Counted from the first letter of the stretch, positions 34,447 to 43,296 are shown. The stretch: 64,000 bases of DNA from Loktanella gaetbuli (GCF_020531945.1 NZ_JAJATZ010000005.1:62001-126000); one strand, 5' to 3'. Notes: generated by a model from the letters alone, not told the origin. Translations and numbers: made by a program.

Positions 34447-35121
34447 ATGAAAATTCTGATGGTTCTGACCTCGCACGATCAACTGGGCGACACCGGCAAG
34501 AAAACCGGCTTCTGGCTCGAGGAATTTGCAGCACCCTACTACGTATTCAAGGACGCCGGTGCCGACATCACGCTGGCATCGCCCAAGGGTGGCCAGCCGC
34601 CGCTGGACCCCGGTTCGGATACCGAGGATGCGCAGACCCCCGCCACTGACCGTTTCAAGGCCGACGACGACGCGCAGAAGGTTCTGGCCAACACGCATGT
34701 GCTGTCCACGATCGACGCCAGCGAATACGACGCCGTGTTCTACCCGGGCGGCCACGGGCCATTGTGGGATCTGAGCCAGGATGCCGACAGCATCAAGCTG
34801 ATCGAAACCGTTGTCGCGTCAGACCGCCCGCTGGGTGCCGTCTGCCACGCCCCCGCCGTGTTCCAGAACACCAAGGGCGCCGACGGCAAGCCGCTGGTTT
34901 CGGGTCGCAAGGTGACGGGTTTCACCAACACCGAAGAAGAGGCCGTGGGCCTGACCGATGTGGTGCCGTTTCTGGTCGAGGACATGCTCAAGGCGAACGG
35001 CGGTCACTATGAAAAGGCCGACGATTGGGCGTCCTTTGTTGTGACCGACGGCAAACTGGTGACGGGTCAGAACCCGGCATCGTCTGAAGAAGCCGCCAAG
35101 GAACTGCTCAAACTGGTCTGA
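34447..35121 (+). CDS. DJ-1/PfpI superfamily protein (Hsp31/glyoxalase III-like)
   Basis: 224 residues. Seen: the nucleophile elbow AVCHAP (C133, H134), GGHGPLWDL before it, and the conserved N-terminal Glu in GFWLEEFAAPY, which together match the type 1 glutamine amidotransferase-like Hsp31/YajL subfamily. Members act as glutathione-independent glyoxalase, deglycase or chaperone; which applies here is uncertain. Cytoplasmic, no signal peptide. Start ATG with AAAGGA upstream. It converges with the porin gene, whose terminator lies directly after this stop. Confidence 0.87.
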   Translation: MKILMVLTSHDQLGDTGKKTGFWLEEFAAPYYVFKDAGADITLASPKGGQPPLDPGSDTEDAQTPATDRFKADDDAQKVLANTHVLSTIDASEYDAVFYPGGHGPLWDLSQDADSIKLIETVVASDRPLGAVCHAPAVFQNTKGADGKPLVSGRKVTGFTNTEEEAVGLTDVVPFLVEDMLKANGGHYEKADDWASFVVTDGKLVTGQNPASSEEAAKELLKLV

Positions 35122-35124
35122 ATG

Positions 35125-35154
35125 AAAAAGCCGGGGCGCATTTCGCGCCCCGGC
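35125..35154 (-). terminator. Rho-independent terminator of the porin gene
   Basis: Perfect ten-base stem GCCGGGGCGC / GCGCCCCGGC with a five-base loop, followed on the minus strand by five T. It lies about 50 bases past the porin stop and four bases past the convergent DJ-1 stop. The hairpin could also slow transcription from the plus strand, but there is no T-run in that direction. Confidence 0.88.
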
Positions 35155-35202
35155 TCTCGGACATGCGGCGGGCGGCATGCAGGCCGCCCGCAATTTCATG
35201 GA

Positions 35203-36303
35203 TCAGAACGTATAGGTGACGGACGCCTGCACCCGGTCCACATCATAGGACTGGCCACCAAAGGTCTCGCGCGAGCCGTAGAAATACTCGATCCCGACGC
35301 TGGTATTTTCCACGATGTCATAGTTCGCATTCACGTGGATCGTTTCCAGCTTTTCGGTGCTGTCAGCCGTCGCACCCGTATCGTTTTCACGCACACCATA
35401 CATCGCCCGCAGCGTCAGCTTGTCTCCGACGGCCTGCGTGAGTGAAATGTAGGCGGCCTGCATTTCGATGGCATCACCGTTGGAATCCAGATCCTCGCCC
35501 AGGAAAACCATATAAGAATTGATACCCTCGCCGATGGTATAGGCGGCATCAATCGTGGTGTTCCGAAAGGTCGCCGTCCCGGACAGGTTGACGCCGTAGG
35601 TATCGACCTCGCCGCCCGCGCCGTCATTGATTTCGCCGCTCAGGACAGAAGCACGCAACAGAAGCGGGTCCGTGTCATAGGCCAGTGCCGCGATGAATAC
35701 CGGGCTGTCGCTGTCACCGTTCGATTCCTCGATCGCGGCCTCCGCCACGAAATTTCCACCAAACTCCGCCGTATAGCGCAACTGGGTCTGCCGGGCGAAG
35801 GGGATCGCGGCGAGGCCCTGGAAATCCAGTGTCGCCGGATAGGACGAGAGCGGCATGAAGGTCGTCCAGTACTTGCCGACCCGAATACCGCCCAGCGTTG
35901 CTGTCGCATGGCGCAAACGAAAGGTTTCACCCTCGCCGTAGAAATCACCTTCGACCTGTGTGCCCAGCTCGCCCATCGGGGTCTGGGTCGTGGTGCGGAA
36001 ACCCAACCGGGTCTGACGTGCCGTCGCGTTAAAGAAATCGCCTTCTTCGCTGGCCGCGCCGATGGCGTTCAGCCCAAAGGTGGTGTTCCCCAACTCGTAC
36101 CCAAAATCGTAGATGAAGTCGGCCTTGATGTAGCCATAGAGGTCAAGTTCCGTCCCGCTTCCGAAACTCAGGGGGGCCGTACGCGGTGCTGCCTCCAGTT
36201 CGGCGACTCGTGCCTCGAGTGCGGCAACGCGGTCAGTATGGGCCTCTGCGTGGGCGGCGGTCGCACCGACCGACGCAAGTGCAATGATCAGTCTGGTCTT
36301 CAT
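35203..36303 (-). CDS. DcaP-like trimeric outer-membrane porin
   Basis: 366 residues. The signal peptide (about 1-20) is followed by a short N-terminal coiled coil (RVAALEARVAELEAA), then the barrel beginning LDLYGYIKADFIYDF, typical of DcaP-family porins; the chain ends with an aromatic strand (VQASVTYTF). Probably takes up small anionic substrates through the outer membrane. The ATG at 36303 has GGAGA upstream; an ATG at 36318 has none. A clear terminator follows. The promoter region (36304-36470) contains TTGATATCAA at 36396-36405, a possible operator. Confidence 0.85.
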   Translation of the reverse strand: MKTRLIIALASVGATAAHAEAHTDRVAALEARVAELEAAPRTAPLSFGSGTELDLYGYIKADFIYDFGYELGNTTFGLNAIGAASEEGDFFNATARQTRLGFRTTTQTPMGELGTQVEGDFYGEGETFRLRHATATLGGIRVGKYWTTFMPLSSYPATLDFQGLAAIPFARQTQLRYTAEFGGNFVAEAAIEESNGDSDSPVFIAALAYDTDPLLLRASVLSGEINDGAGGEVDTYGVNLSGTATFRNTTIDAAYTIGEGINSYMVFLGEDLDSNGDAIEMQAAYISLTQAVGDKLTLRAMYGVRENDTGATADSTEKLETIHVNANYDIVENTSVGIEYFYGSRETFGGQSYDVDRVQASVTYTF

Positions 36304-36470
36304 AGCCGTCGTCTCCATCTCTTATTTGCAATTTTGGGTGTGCAGTAACACCTAGACCACGATCATGTGAGGTCGAGGAACCAAGATCTAAGATATTGAT
36401 ATCAAACACACATGAATGGTGGTCAGCCCCAAACCGCAGGCCAGAGCGTATGCGGCCGGCCCTGCCCGGT

Positions 36471-37436
36471 TCAGTCGCGCGGGGCCGCCGCGCGCTTGAG
36501 CCGATCATTGATTGCGCGACCCAGCCCGTGGTCCGGCACCGGTGCCACGGCGATCGCGCTGGCCTCCATCGCGTCCAGACGGTGCAGGCAGTCGAACAAT
36601 CGCGCAGCGGCCTCTTGCAGGTCGCCGCTTGCGGATAGGGTCAGATCGCCCGCGATCGCCCCGAACCCCAACAGGGTCTCCCCCGGCAAGGCCTGCACCG
36701 CGTTCAGCCGCACCCGGCCACGCGGCGCATAATGGCTGGCCAATTGCCCGGGTGCTGTCGGTGCTGCTGCGTCATCTTCCCCCGCAGTCAGCGCACGGCC
36801 CAGCGCCGCCTCGATCGCCTCAGCCGGCACACCACCGGCGCGCAACAAGCGCGGTGTTCCCGCCACGCTGACAATCGTTGACTCCAGCCCCACGCCGCAG
36901 GCCCCACCGTCCACGACCGCCGCGATCCGCCCGGCGAGTCCCGCCAGCACATGCGCTGCCGTCGTCGGTGAAATCCGGCCCGATGGATTGGCAGAGGGTG
37001 CCGCCACCGGCCCGCCAAAGGCACGCAATACCCCCTGCGCCACGGGATGATCGGGCACCCGCACCGCCAGCGTATCCAGTCCGGCCGTCACCAGTGAAGA
37101 AATACCGGCATCCGCCCGCATCCGCCCGACCAGCGTCAACGCCCCCGGCCAGAACGCCTGCGCCAGAACCTGCCCATCTGCACCGAGGTCAATCAAGCCG
37201 GCGGCATCGGCCAGACTGGCGACATGGACGATCAACGGATTGAAACTGGGCCGCCCCTTGGCGGCATAGATCCCCGCAACAGCATCGGCATTGCGTGCAT
37301 CCGCGCCCAGCCCGTAGACCGTCTCGGTCGGAAAGGCGACGCAGGCCCCTTGGGTCAGCAGCGCAGCCGCCCGCGACAGACCTGCTGCATCCGGTCGCAG
37401 GTGTTCTGACGTGGCGTTTGCGTTGCGCGGTTGCAT
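36471..37436 (-). CDS. tsaC: L-threonylcarbamoyladenylate synthase (Sua5/YwlC type)
   Basis: 321 residues, the two-domain form. The N-terminal YrdC domain carries FPTETVYGLGADA, KGRPSFNPLIVHV, WPGALTLV and AAPSANPSG; the C-terminal Sua5 domain includes PGQLASHYAP. Makes threonylcarbamoyl-AMP for t6A37 tRNA modification. The ATG at 37436 is chosen with GAAGG upstream; a longer start (37472) is possible. It diverges from the acyl-CoA dehydrogenase gene, with about 92 bases between starts. Confidence 0.95.
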   Translation of the reverse strand: MQPRNANATSEHLRPDAAGLSRAAALLTQGACVAFPTETVYGLGADARNADAVAGIYAAKGRPSFNPLIVHVASLADAAGLIDLGADGQVLAQAFWPGALTLVGRMRADAGISSLVTAGLDTLAVRVPDHPVAQGVLRAFGGPVAAPSANPSGRISPTTAAHVLAGLAGRIAAVVDGGACGVGLESTIVSVAGTPRLLRAGGVPAEAIEAALGRALTAGEDDAAAPTAPGQLASHYAPRGRVRLNAVQALPGETLLGFGAIAGDLTLSASGDLQEAAARLFDCLHRLDAMEASAIAVAPVPDHGLGRAINDRLKRAAAPRD

Positions 37437-37528
37437 GCTTTGGCTACCTTCGGGCAAAGTTCGCACCGACATACCGATCACGCTGGCCGCTGCCAAGCGT
37501 GACCGATTAGCAAAGAGGCCGTAATCTG

Positions 37529-39235
37529 ATGCCATACCGCGCACCCGCCGCCGACTACCAGTTCATCCTCGATCACGTTGCGGGCTTTGCCGAGGTCACC
37601 GCGACCGACCGCTTTGCCGAGGCGACATCCGATGTCACCAGTGCAATCCTGTCAGAAGCCGCCAAGATGTGCGACGACATTCTTGCCCCGCTGCAACGCG
37701 CCGGTGATCTGCACCCCGCGCGTCTGGAAAACGGTGTGGTGCGCACCTCGCCGGGCTATGCCGACGGCTACAAGGCCATCGCCGAGGGCGGCTGGATCGG
37801 CATGAGCGCCTCCGAAACCTACGGCGGCATGGGCCTGCCCTTTGCGCTGTCGATCGCGGTCAACGACCTGATGTCGGGCGCGTGCCTGTCCTTGCAGCTC
37901 AAGCCGCTGATGGCCCAGGGCCAGATCGAGGCGCTGGAACACCACGCGTCCGACGCGATCAAGGATCTGTACCTGCCCAAACTCATCAGCGGCGAATGGT
38001 CCGGCACCATGAACCTGACCGAACCGCAGGCCGGGTCCGACGTCGGTGCCCTCTCAACAAAGGCCGAACCCAACGGCGACGGCACCTACGCGATCACCGG
38101 ACAGAAGATCTACATCAGCTGGGGGGACAATGATTTCACCCAGAACGTCTGCCACCTCGTGCTGGCCCGTCTGCCCGACAGCGTGCCGGGCACCAAGGGG
38201 ATCAGCCTGTTCCTTGTCCCGAAATATATCCCCGATGCCGACGGCAACCCTGGCAAACAGAACGATCTGCGCGTCGTGTCGCTGGAACATAAAATGGGCC
38301 TGCACGGATCGCCCACAGCCGTGATGGAATATTCCGGTGCGACCGGCTGGATGGTCGGCCCCGAAAACGGCGGCATGGCCGCGATGTTCACCATGATGAA
38401 CAACGCCCGCGTCGGCGTCAGCACCCAGGGCATCGGTGCGGCCGAGGGTGCCTATCAGCACGCGCTGGCCTATGCGCTGGACCGCAAACAGGGCCGCGTC
38501 GGTGGCACCGGCACCATCGTCGAACATGCCGACGTGCGCCGGATGCTGGCCGAAATGAAGGCCGAGGTCTTTGCCGCGCGGTCGATTTCCGCGATGTGCG
38601 CTGTGGCCCTCGACATGACGACCGCAACGGGTGACGCCACCCACCGCGCCCGCGCGGCCCTGCTGACGCCGATTGCAAAATCGTTCGGGTCGGATACGGG
38701 CATCAAGGTCGCCTCAATGGGGATTCAGGTCCACGGCGGCATGGGCGTGATCGAGGAAACGGGTGCCGCGCAATACGTCCGCGACGTGCGCGTCACCGCC
38801 ATCTACGAAGGCACCAACGGCATTCAGGCGATGGACCTCGTGGGGCGCAAGATGATGGACGGCGGCGAAGCCGCACAGGCCCTGCTGGACGAAATCCAGT
38901 CCGGTGCCGATGCGGCCAAGGGCACCTTTCCCGATCTGGCAGAGGCCGTCTGGCAAGCCGCCGCCGATATGTCAGAGGCGACGGATTGGCTGGTCTCGCG
39001 GACCGATATGCAGGACCGTTTTGCGGGGGCCGTGCCGTATCAATCCGCCTTTGCCCGCGTGCTGGGGGCCCATGCCCACCTGCGTGCCGCAATGCAGGAC
39101 GACCCCGCGCGTCAGCGTCTGGCAAGGTTCTACATCACCCGCCTGCTGCCAGAGGTGACGGGATTGCTGGCCCATGTGCGCACCGGTGCCACGGACCTGA
39201 TGGCCGTCACACCCGAGGATCTGGCCGTCGCTTGA
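37529..39235 (+). CDS. Acyl-CoA dehydrogenase, long C-terminal-domain type
   Basis: 568 residues. FAD-dependent dehydrogenase with N-terminal MPYRAPAADYQFIL, the MNLTEPQAGSDVG substrate/FAD block, the catalytic Glu region AIYEGTNGIQAMDLVGRK, and an extra C-terminal domain (about 470-568, PF12806-like). This architecture includes medium/long-chain acyl-CoA dehydrogenases and the methylmercaptopropionyl-CoA dehydrogenase DmdC of Roseobacters; sequence alone cannot separate them. Soluble, donates electrons to ETF. Followed after 58 bases by a metallo-beta-lactamase-fold hydrolase on the same strand. Confidence 0.9.
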   Translation: MPYRAPAADYQFILDHVAGFAEVTATDRFAEATSDVTSAILSEAAKMCDDILAPLQRAGDLHPARLENGVVRTSPGYADGYKAIAEGGWIGMSASETYGGMGLPFALSIAVNDLMSGACLSLQLKPLMAQGQIEALEHHASDAIKDLYLPKLISGEWSGTMNLTEPQAGSDVGALSTKAEPNGDGTYAITGQKIYISWGDNDFTQNVCHLVLARLPDSVPGTKGISLFLVPKYIPDADGNPGKQNDLRVVSLEHKMGLHGSPTAVMEYSGATGWMVGPENGGMAAMFTMMNNARVGVSTQGIGAAEGAYQHALAYALDRKQGRVGGTGTIVEHADVRRMLAEMKAEVFAARSISAMCAVALDMTTATGDATHRARAALLTPIAKSFGSDTGIKVASMGIQVHGGMGVIEETGAAQYVRDVRVTAIYEGTNGIQAMDLVGRKMMDGGEAAQALLDEIQSGADAAKGTFPDLAEAVWQAAADMSEATDWLVSRTDMQDRFAGAVPYQSAFARVLGAHAHLRAAMQDDPARQRLARFYITRLLPEVTGLLAHVRTGATDLMAVTPEDLAVA

Positions 39236-39293
39236 TCCGCATGACGGCGGGTTGCCTTTGCGACCCGCCGCAAAGCCTGCCACAAGGTCAGGC

Positions 39294-40337
39294 ATGAAGA
39301 TTGCAACACCCTTTCCTGACCCACCCGCACCCGGCACCGCCATCACGGTGGCCCCCGGCATCCTGTGGATGCGACTGCCCCTGCCGATGGCGCTGGATCA
39401 CGTCAATGTCTATGCGCTGGACGACGGGGATGGCTGGACGATCGTCGATACCGGGTTCGACACGCGCAAGACCCGCGCGATCTGGCAGGATCTTCTGGAT
39501 GGACCGCTGGCAGGCAAACCCGTCACCCGTGTTCTGGTCACCCACCACCACCCCGATCACATCGGGCTGGCTGGTTGGTTCATGGCCCAGGGCGCGGAAC
39601 TGCTGACCACGCGCACGGCCTATCTTCAGGCGCGGATGCTGATTTTGGACGAACAATCCGAACCTCTGCCGGAACAGATCGCATTCTGGACGCGCGCCGG
39701 CATGGATGGCCCCACGCTGGCCAGGCGCAGCGCTGAACGTCCCTTCAATTTTGCCGATTGCGTGCATGCCTTGCCGCTGGGTTTTACCCGCCTGATCGAA
39801 GGCGGCACCCTGACCGCAGCAGGCCGCACCTGGGACATCCGCATGGGTGACGGCCATGCGCCGGAACACGCGACCCTTTGGTCGCGCGACGGCGACGTCG
39901 TGTTGGGTGGGGATCAACTGCTGTTGTCGATCAGCCCGAACCTTGGCGTTTATCCCACAGAACCCGACGCGGACCCCGTTGCCGACTGGATCGAATCCTG
40001 TGAACGGTTCCTGCCGCATGCCCACCCGGATCAACTGATCCTCGGCGGCCACAAATTGCCCTATACGGGCCTGCCGTTGCGTCTGCGGCAGATGATCGAC
40101 AATCACCACAACGCTCTGGCGCGGTTGGCCGCCTACCTCGACGCCCCCCGCACGGCGGCCCAATGCTTTCCCGTTCTGTTCAAACGCACCATCGACGCAG
40201 GCACCTACGGGCTCGCGCTGGTGGAATCGGTTGCCCATCTGAATCACCTGCATCAGGCCGGGCGCGCGACACGCGAACTGGCCGATGACGGCGCGTGGTA
40301 TTTCACGGCAGCACCTGACGGCATTGCGACCGAATAG
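39294..40337 (+). CDS. Metallo-beta-lactamase-fold hydrolase
   Basis: 347 residues. Core motif THHHPDHIGLAG (H-x-H-x-D-H), later the LGGDQLL metal-site Asp and LILGGHKLPY with the last His, then a C-terminal helical domain (about 270-347). Binds two metal ions. The closest general resemblance is to thioesterase- or glyoxalase II-like members; a role with the neighbouring acyl-CoA dehydrogenase (for example CoA-thioester hydrolysis) is plausible but unproven. The ATG at 39294 begins MKIATPFPDP; an upstream frame is ignored. Confidence 0.85.
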   Translation: MKIATPFPDPPAPGTAITVAPGILWMRLPLPMALDHVNVYALDDGDGWTIVDTGFDTRKTRAIWQDLLDGPLAGKPVTRVLVTHHHPDHIGLAGWFMAQGAELLTTRTAYLQARMLILDEQSEPLPEQIAFWTRAGMDGPTLARRSAERPFNFADCVHALPLGFTRLIEGGTLTAAGRTWDIRMGDGHAPEHATLWSRDGDVVLGGDQLLLSISPNLGVYPTEPDADPVADWIESCERFLPHAHPDQLILGGHKLPYTGLPLRLRQMIDNHHNALARLAAYLDAPRTAAQCFPVLFKRTIDAGTYGLALVESVAHLNHLHQAGRATRELADDGAWYFTAAPDGIATE

Positions 40338-40410
40338 ACCATCCGCAGGGCGTGACAGCCCCGCCCGAATGGGCTATTTCAGCGCCAAAGCACACCCAGG
40401 GGACACAGAC

Positions 40411-40545
40411 ATGTCAGACCACAAGCACGGCGAAATGGACACCACCGAACACGAAAAGACCTTTGACTGGTTCATGTGGTTCATTTCGCGCGGAGCCGTC
40501 GCGATCATCGTCCTGCTGATCTTCCTCGCGCTCGTCAACGGCTGA
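40411..40545 (+). CDS. ctaH: aa3-type cytochrome c oxidase subunit IV
   Basis: 44 residues, single C-terminal transmembrane helix preceded by a short hydrophilic acidic leader (MSDHKHGEMDTTEHEKTF). This exact layout is that of the small subunit IV of Paracoccus and Rhodobacter aa3 oxidase (COX4_pro_2), located in the inner membrane. ATG with AGGGGAC upstream. Its stop overlaps the start of the next gene as TGATG. It is encoded away from the other oxidase subunits, as usual in this order. Confidence 0.9.
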   Translation: MSDHKHGEMDTTEHEKTFDWFMWFISRGAVAIIVLLIFLALVNG

Positions 40546-41156
40546 TGCTGACCCGGCGTCTTGTCCTGCTTGGCGGGGCTGCCGCGCTTGCAAGCTGTTC
40601 CGCACCGCAGACATCGTCACCGCCCGACCTGATCGCCCAGCGCCAGTTCGCAGGCCCCGGTCCGCGCGTGCTGACGCTGTACACGATGCGCAGCATTTCC
40701 AACGACAGCGGCGCGCATACCGCCCTGCTGATCGACGCGCCCAGCCAGAGGATCATGTTCGACCCCGCCGGATCGTTCCGCCACAGTTTTGTCGCGGAAC
40801 GCAACGACGTGCTCTTCGGCATGACCCCCGAGGTCGAGGCCTATTACGTCTCGTACCACGCGCGAGAGACGTTCTATGTCATCGCCCAGACGATCCCCGT
40901 CAGTGATGCCGTGGCAGAACGGGCCGCGACCCTCGCGCTGACGAACGGCCCCGTGCCGCAGGCCTTCTGTGCGCGTGCCACATCCGGCATCCTGCGCGCC
41001 TTGCCAGGGTTTGAGCGGCTGCCAAGCACGTTCTCGCCCAACCGGTTGTCGGATGCGTTCGGCGCACTGCCGGGTGTCACGACACGCGAATGGCGCGAAA
41101 ACGATCCCGACAACAAGGCGCTGGCGCTGGCCGAAATCGAAATGCAGATGCGCTAG
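40545..41156 (+). CDS. Lipoprotein with possible permuted papain-like (NlpC/P60-type) domain
   Basis: 203 residues. A basic signal with lipobox LASC (C18) predicts lipid anchoring. The mature domain has SGAHTALLID with H58 near the start and AFCARATSGIL with C142 later, the His-before-Cys order found in permuted NlpC/P60 hydrolases (YiiX-like), where it would be a thiol peptidase or amidase. The assignment is tentative and based on motif order only. Stop/start TGATG overlap with ctaH suggests translational coupling. The stop shares CTAG with convergent azlD. Confidence 0.6.
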   Translation: MLTRRLVLLGGAAALASCSAPQTSSPPDLIAQRQFAGPGPRVLTLYTMRSISNDSGAHTALLIDAPSQRIMFDPAGSFRHSFVAERNDVLFGMTPEVEAYYVSYHARETFYVIAQTIPVSDAVAERAATLALTNGPVPQAFCARATSGILRALPGFERLPSTFSPNRLSDAFGALPGVTTREWRENDPDNKALALAEIEMQMR

Positions 41157-41482
41157 AACGCGCCCGTCAGCCATAGCCCCAGATACAGCGTCGCAAACCC
41201 TGCCAACACGGCGGGGATCACGCTGCGCGTCCACAACCCCACCGCCAGCGCCACCGCAGCGGCGCACAGACGCGCGGGTTCCGGTGCGCCCCCCGTTGCC
41301 GCAGGCCACACCACCAAGGGTGCCACCAGCCCCGGCAGCACCGCAACAGGCGTATACCGCAGCAGGCGCAACACCAGCGGCGGCATCGGCCGCGTCCCGA
41401 TCAGCCCCAGAAACGAGAACCGGATCAGAAACGTCCCCACGCCCAGCGCCAGGATCACCGTCCAGATCACTGCATCAGTCAT
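41153..41482 (-). CDS. azlD: AzlD-family branched-chain amino acid transport protein
   Basis: 109 residues, four transmembrane helices. Seen: TFLIRFSFLGLIG and LRLLRYTPVAVLPGLVAPLV, the AzlD domain core. Small partner of AzlC; the pair exports branched-chain amino acids or related compounds at the inner membrane. The start overlaps the azlC stop by four bases (ATGA). It converges with the lipoprotein gene through a shared CTAG at the stops. Confidence 0.88.
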   Translation of the reverse strand: MTDAVIWTVILALGVGTFLIRFSFLGLIGTRPMPPLVLRLLRYTPVAVLPGLVAPLVVWPAATGGAPEPARLCAAAVALAVGLWTRSVIPAVLAGFATLYLGLWLTGAF

Positions 41483-42177
41483 GCCCGCCTCCCCTCGACA
41501 ATCACACCTGCCGCCATCGCACAGGCAGCCGCGATCAACAGCCCCGTGCCCGACGGCAACCCGACCAGCGCCAACCCCACGACAACCGACACCAGCGCCG
41601 CCGCCACATGCGCCAGCGTCCGAAGCATCGGCCCCACCATCGCGATAAATGTGATCGGCAGCGCGAAATCCAGCGCCGCCGCATCCGGGATGCGCGCCCC
41701 CAAGAGCGCGCCCGCCAGCGTCGCCAGCACCCAGGTCGGCGCGATCGGCGTCGCCACACCAAAGAAAAACGCGACCCGGTCACGCAGGGGCATCGTGCCA
41801 TCGGCCTCGTAGCGCGCGACAGCAGCGACATAACTCTGATCGAACAGCAGATAGGACACGCAGGCGCGTTTCCACAGCGGGGCCTCACCCAGATAGGGCA
41901 CCAGCGACGCGCTATACATCGCCATGCGCAGGTTGACCGCCAGCGCCGCCAGCAAGGTCAGCGCAACGCCCGCATTGTCCACGATCATCTGCAACGCGGC
42001 AAATTGCGACGCTCCGGCGATCACCAGCACGCTGAACCCCATGGCCTGCCCGATGCTCAACCCCGCCTCGACAGCCGACACGCCAAACAGGGCAGCAAAG
42101 GGTACGGCAACCAGCAAAAATGGCATCCCGTCGCGGACACCTTGCAGATAGGCTGATTTCCCGGTGGCAAGGGCCAT
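41479..42177 (-). CDS. azlC: AzlC-family branched-chain amino acid transport protein
   Basis: 232 residues with about six or seven transmembrane helices. Seen: N-terminal GVRDGMPFLLVAVPFAALFG, the FAALQMIVDNAGVALTLLAA block and NLRMAMYSASLVPYLGEAP, diagnostic of AzlC. Forms the large subunit of the exporter with AzlD, encoded downstream with a 4-base overlap. Start ATG at 42177, 58 bases from the divergent fdhD start. Confidence 0.9.
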   Translation of the reverse strand: MALATGKSAYLQGVRDGMPFLLVAVPFAALFGVSAVEAGLSIGQAMGFSVLVIAGASQFAALQMIVDNAGVALTLLAALAVNLRMAMYSASLVPYLGEAPLWKRACVSYLLFDQSYVAAVARYEADGTMPLRDRVAFFFGVATPIAPTWVLATLAGALLGARIPDAAALDFALPITFIAMVGPMLRTLAHVAAALVSVVVGLALVGLPSGTGLLIAAACAMAAGVIVEGRRA

Positions 42178-42234
42178 GGTTTCCCCCTAAGTTTCAGTCC
42201 TCACCCGGTTACGCCTGACCCACAGGAACTGCAA

Positions 42235-43113
42235 TTGGCCAATCTCATCCCCCCCGGCATCCGGATCGCTCCCGCGCCGGATGACCCGCACCTGACCCGC
42301 AGCGTCACAGGCACCGATCACACGGGTGCGCCCATAGACCTCGCCGTGGTCGAGGAACGCCCCCTCACGATCTACCTCAACGCACGTGAAATCGTCACCG
42401 CCATGACGATCGGCGATCATCCCGAATACCTCGCCTTGGGGTTTCTGCTCAATCAGGGCATGCTGAAACGCAGCGATCAGGTGACCCGCGTGGACTATGA
42501 CGAAGAGGTCGAAACCGTCGTCGTCCGCACCGCGCAGCAAACCAACCACGAGGACAAACTCGCCCGCAAGACCCGGACCTCCGGTTGCGCTGTCGGCACC
42601 GTATTCGGCGACATGATGGAAGGTCTGGATGGTCTGACCCTGCCGGATACGCCTGTCCGGACATCGCACCTCTACGCGCTGTCGCACCAGATCAACCGCA
42701 CACCCAGCCTGTATCTTGCGGCAGGTGCAATCCACGGCACCGTCCTGTGCCGTGATGCCCAGCCGCTGATCTACATGGAGGACGTGGGCCGCCACAATGC
42801 CGTCGACAAGATCGCTGGCTGGATGTTTTCCGAAACCGAAACACCGGGCGACAAGATCCTCTACACGACAGGCCGCCTGACCTCCGAAATGGTGATCAAG
42901 ACCGCACTGATGGGCATCCCGACACTGGTGTCCCGGTCGGGCTTTACCGCCTGGGGTGTCGAAATTGCGCGACAGGTCGGCCTGACCCTGATCGGTCGCA
43001 TGAAAGGGCAGCGCTTCGTCTGCCTGTCAGGCGAACACCGCCTGATACGCGACGCCGACCCCGCAGCGCAGGCTGACGAGCCGCGCAAATCGGCCCGCAA
43101 GGGCAGTGCCTGA
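42235..43113 (+). CDS. fdhD: Formate dehydrogenase accessory sulfurtransferase FdhD
   Basis: 292 residues. FdhD sulfurates the molybdenum cofactor for formate dehydrogenase. Seen: EERPLTIYLN, LGFLLNQGML, YMEDVGRHNAVDK and TTGRLTSEMVIKTALMGIPTLVSRS blocks. The conserved cysteine loop is TSGCAVGT: one Cys remains where two (C-x2-C) are common, so the sulfur relay may depend on this single residue. Start TTG at 42235 with AGGAAC upstream. No formate dehydrogenase gene is nearby; mobA, mobB and a moeA fusion follow. Confidence 0.92.
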   Translation: MANLIPPGIRIAPAPDDPHLTRSVTGTDHTGAPIDLAVVEERPLTIYLNAREIVTAMTIGDHPEYLALGFLLNQGMLKRSDQVTRVDYDEEVETVVVRTAQQTNHEDKLARKTRTSGCAVGTVFGDMMEGLDGLTLPDTPVRTSHLYALSHQINRTPSLYLAAGAIHGTVLCRDAQPLIYMEDVGRHNAVDKIAGWMFSETETPGDKILYTTGRLTSEMVIKTALMGIPTLVSRSGFTAWGVEIARQVGLTLIGRMKGQRFVCLSGEHRLIRDADPAAQADEPRKSARKGSA

Positions 43114-43150
43114 CATGTATGCCATCCTCAATAGGCCTAGCCGCATGGCG

Positions 43151-43198
43151 GTCTTCTTCTGGTCGGAAATATCCCGGGGTCCGGGGCAGCGCCCCGGG
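43151..43198 (+). repeat. Dispersed intergenic repeat, copy D
   Basis: Reads GTCTTCTTCTGGTCGGAAAT then ATCCCGGGG and a GGGGC-AGC-GCCCC hairpin. It shares the AAATATCCCGGGG core and hairpin tail with copies B, C and E. It lies between fdhD and mobA, 38 bases past the fdhD stop. This copy has TTCTGGTC before the core, like copy C. Confidence 0.75.
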
Positions 43199-43246
43199 AA
43201 CACACACCCTCGCCAGGCGCAACCGGAACAGCCCACGGCTACGGGT

Positions 43247-43290
43247 CGGCGGGCGGGGCGCCTTTCGCGTCAGCGAAACAGCGGCGCGGG
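43247..43290. repeat. GC-rich intergenic repeat, copy 2 of 2
   Basis: Starts CGGCGGGCGGGG and contains CCTTTCGCGTCAGCGAAACA then GCGGCGCGGG. It matches 8057-8098 in its outer blocks; the hairpin core here (TTTCGC / GCGAAA) differs by paired changes. It sits just upstream of mobA, ending six bases before its start codon, so it is in the mobA leader. Confidence 0.5.
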
Positions 43291-43296
43291 CCGACC

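Noticed and set aside
36396..36405. TTGATATCAA upstream of the porin as an FNR site
   Set aside because: FNR sites need a four-base spacer between half-sites; this has none, so it was kept only as a possible operator in the porin entry.
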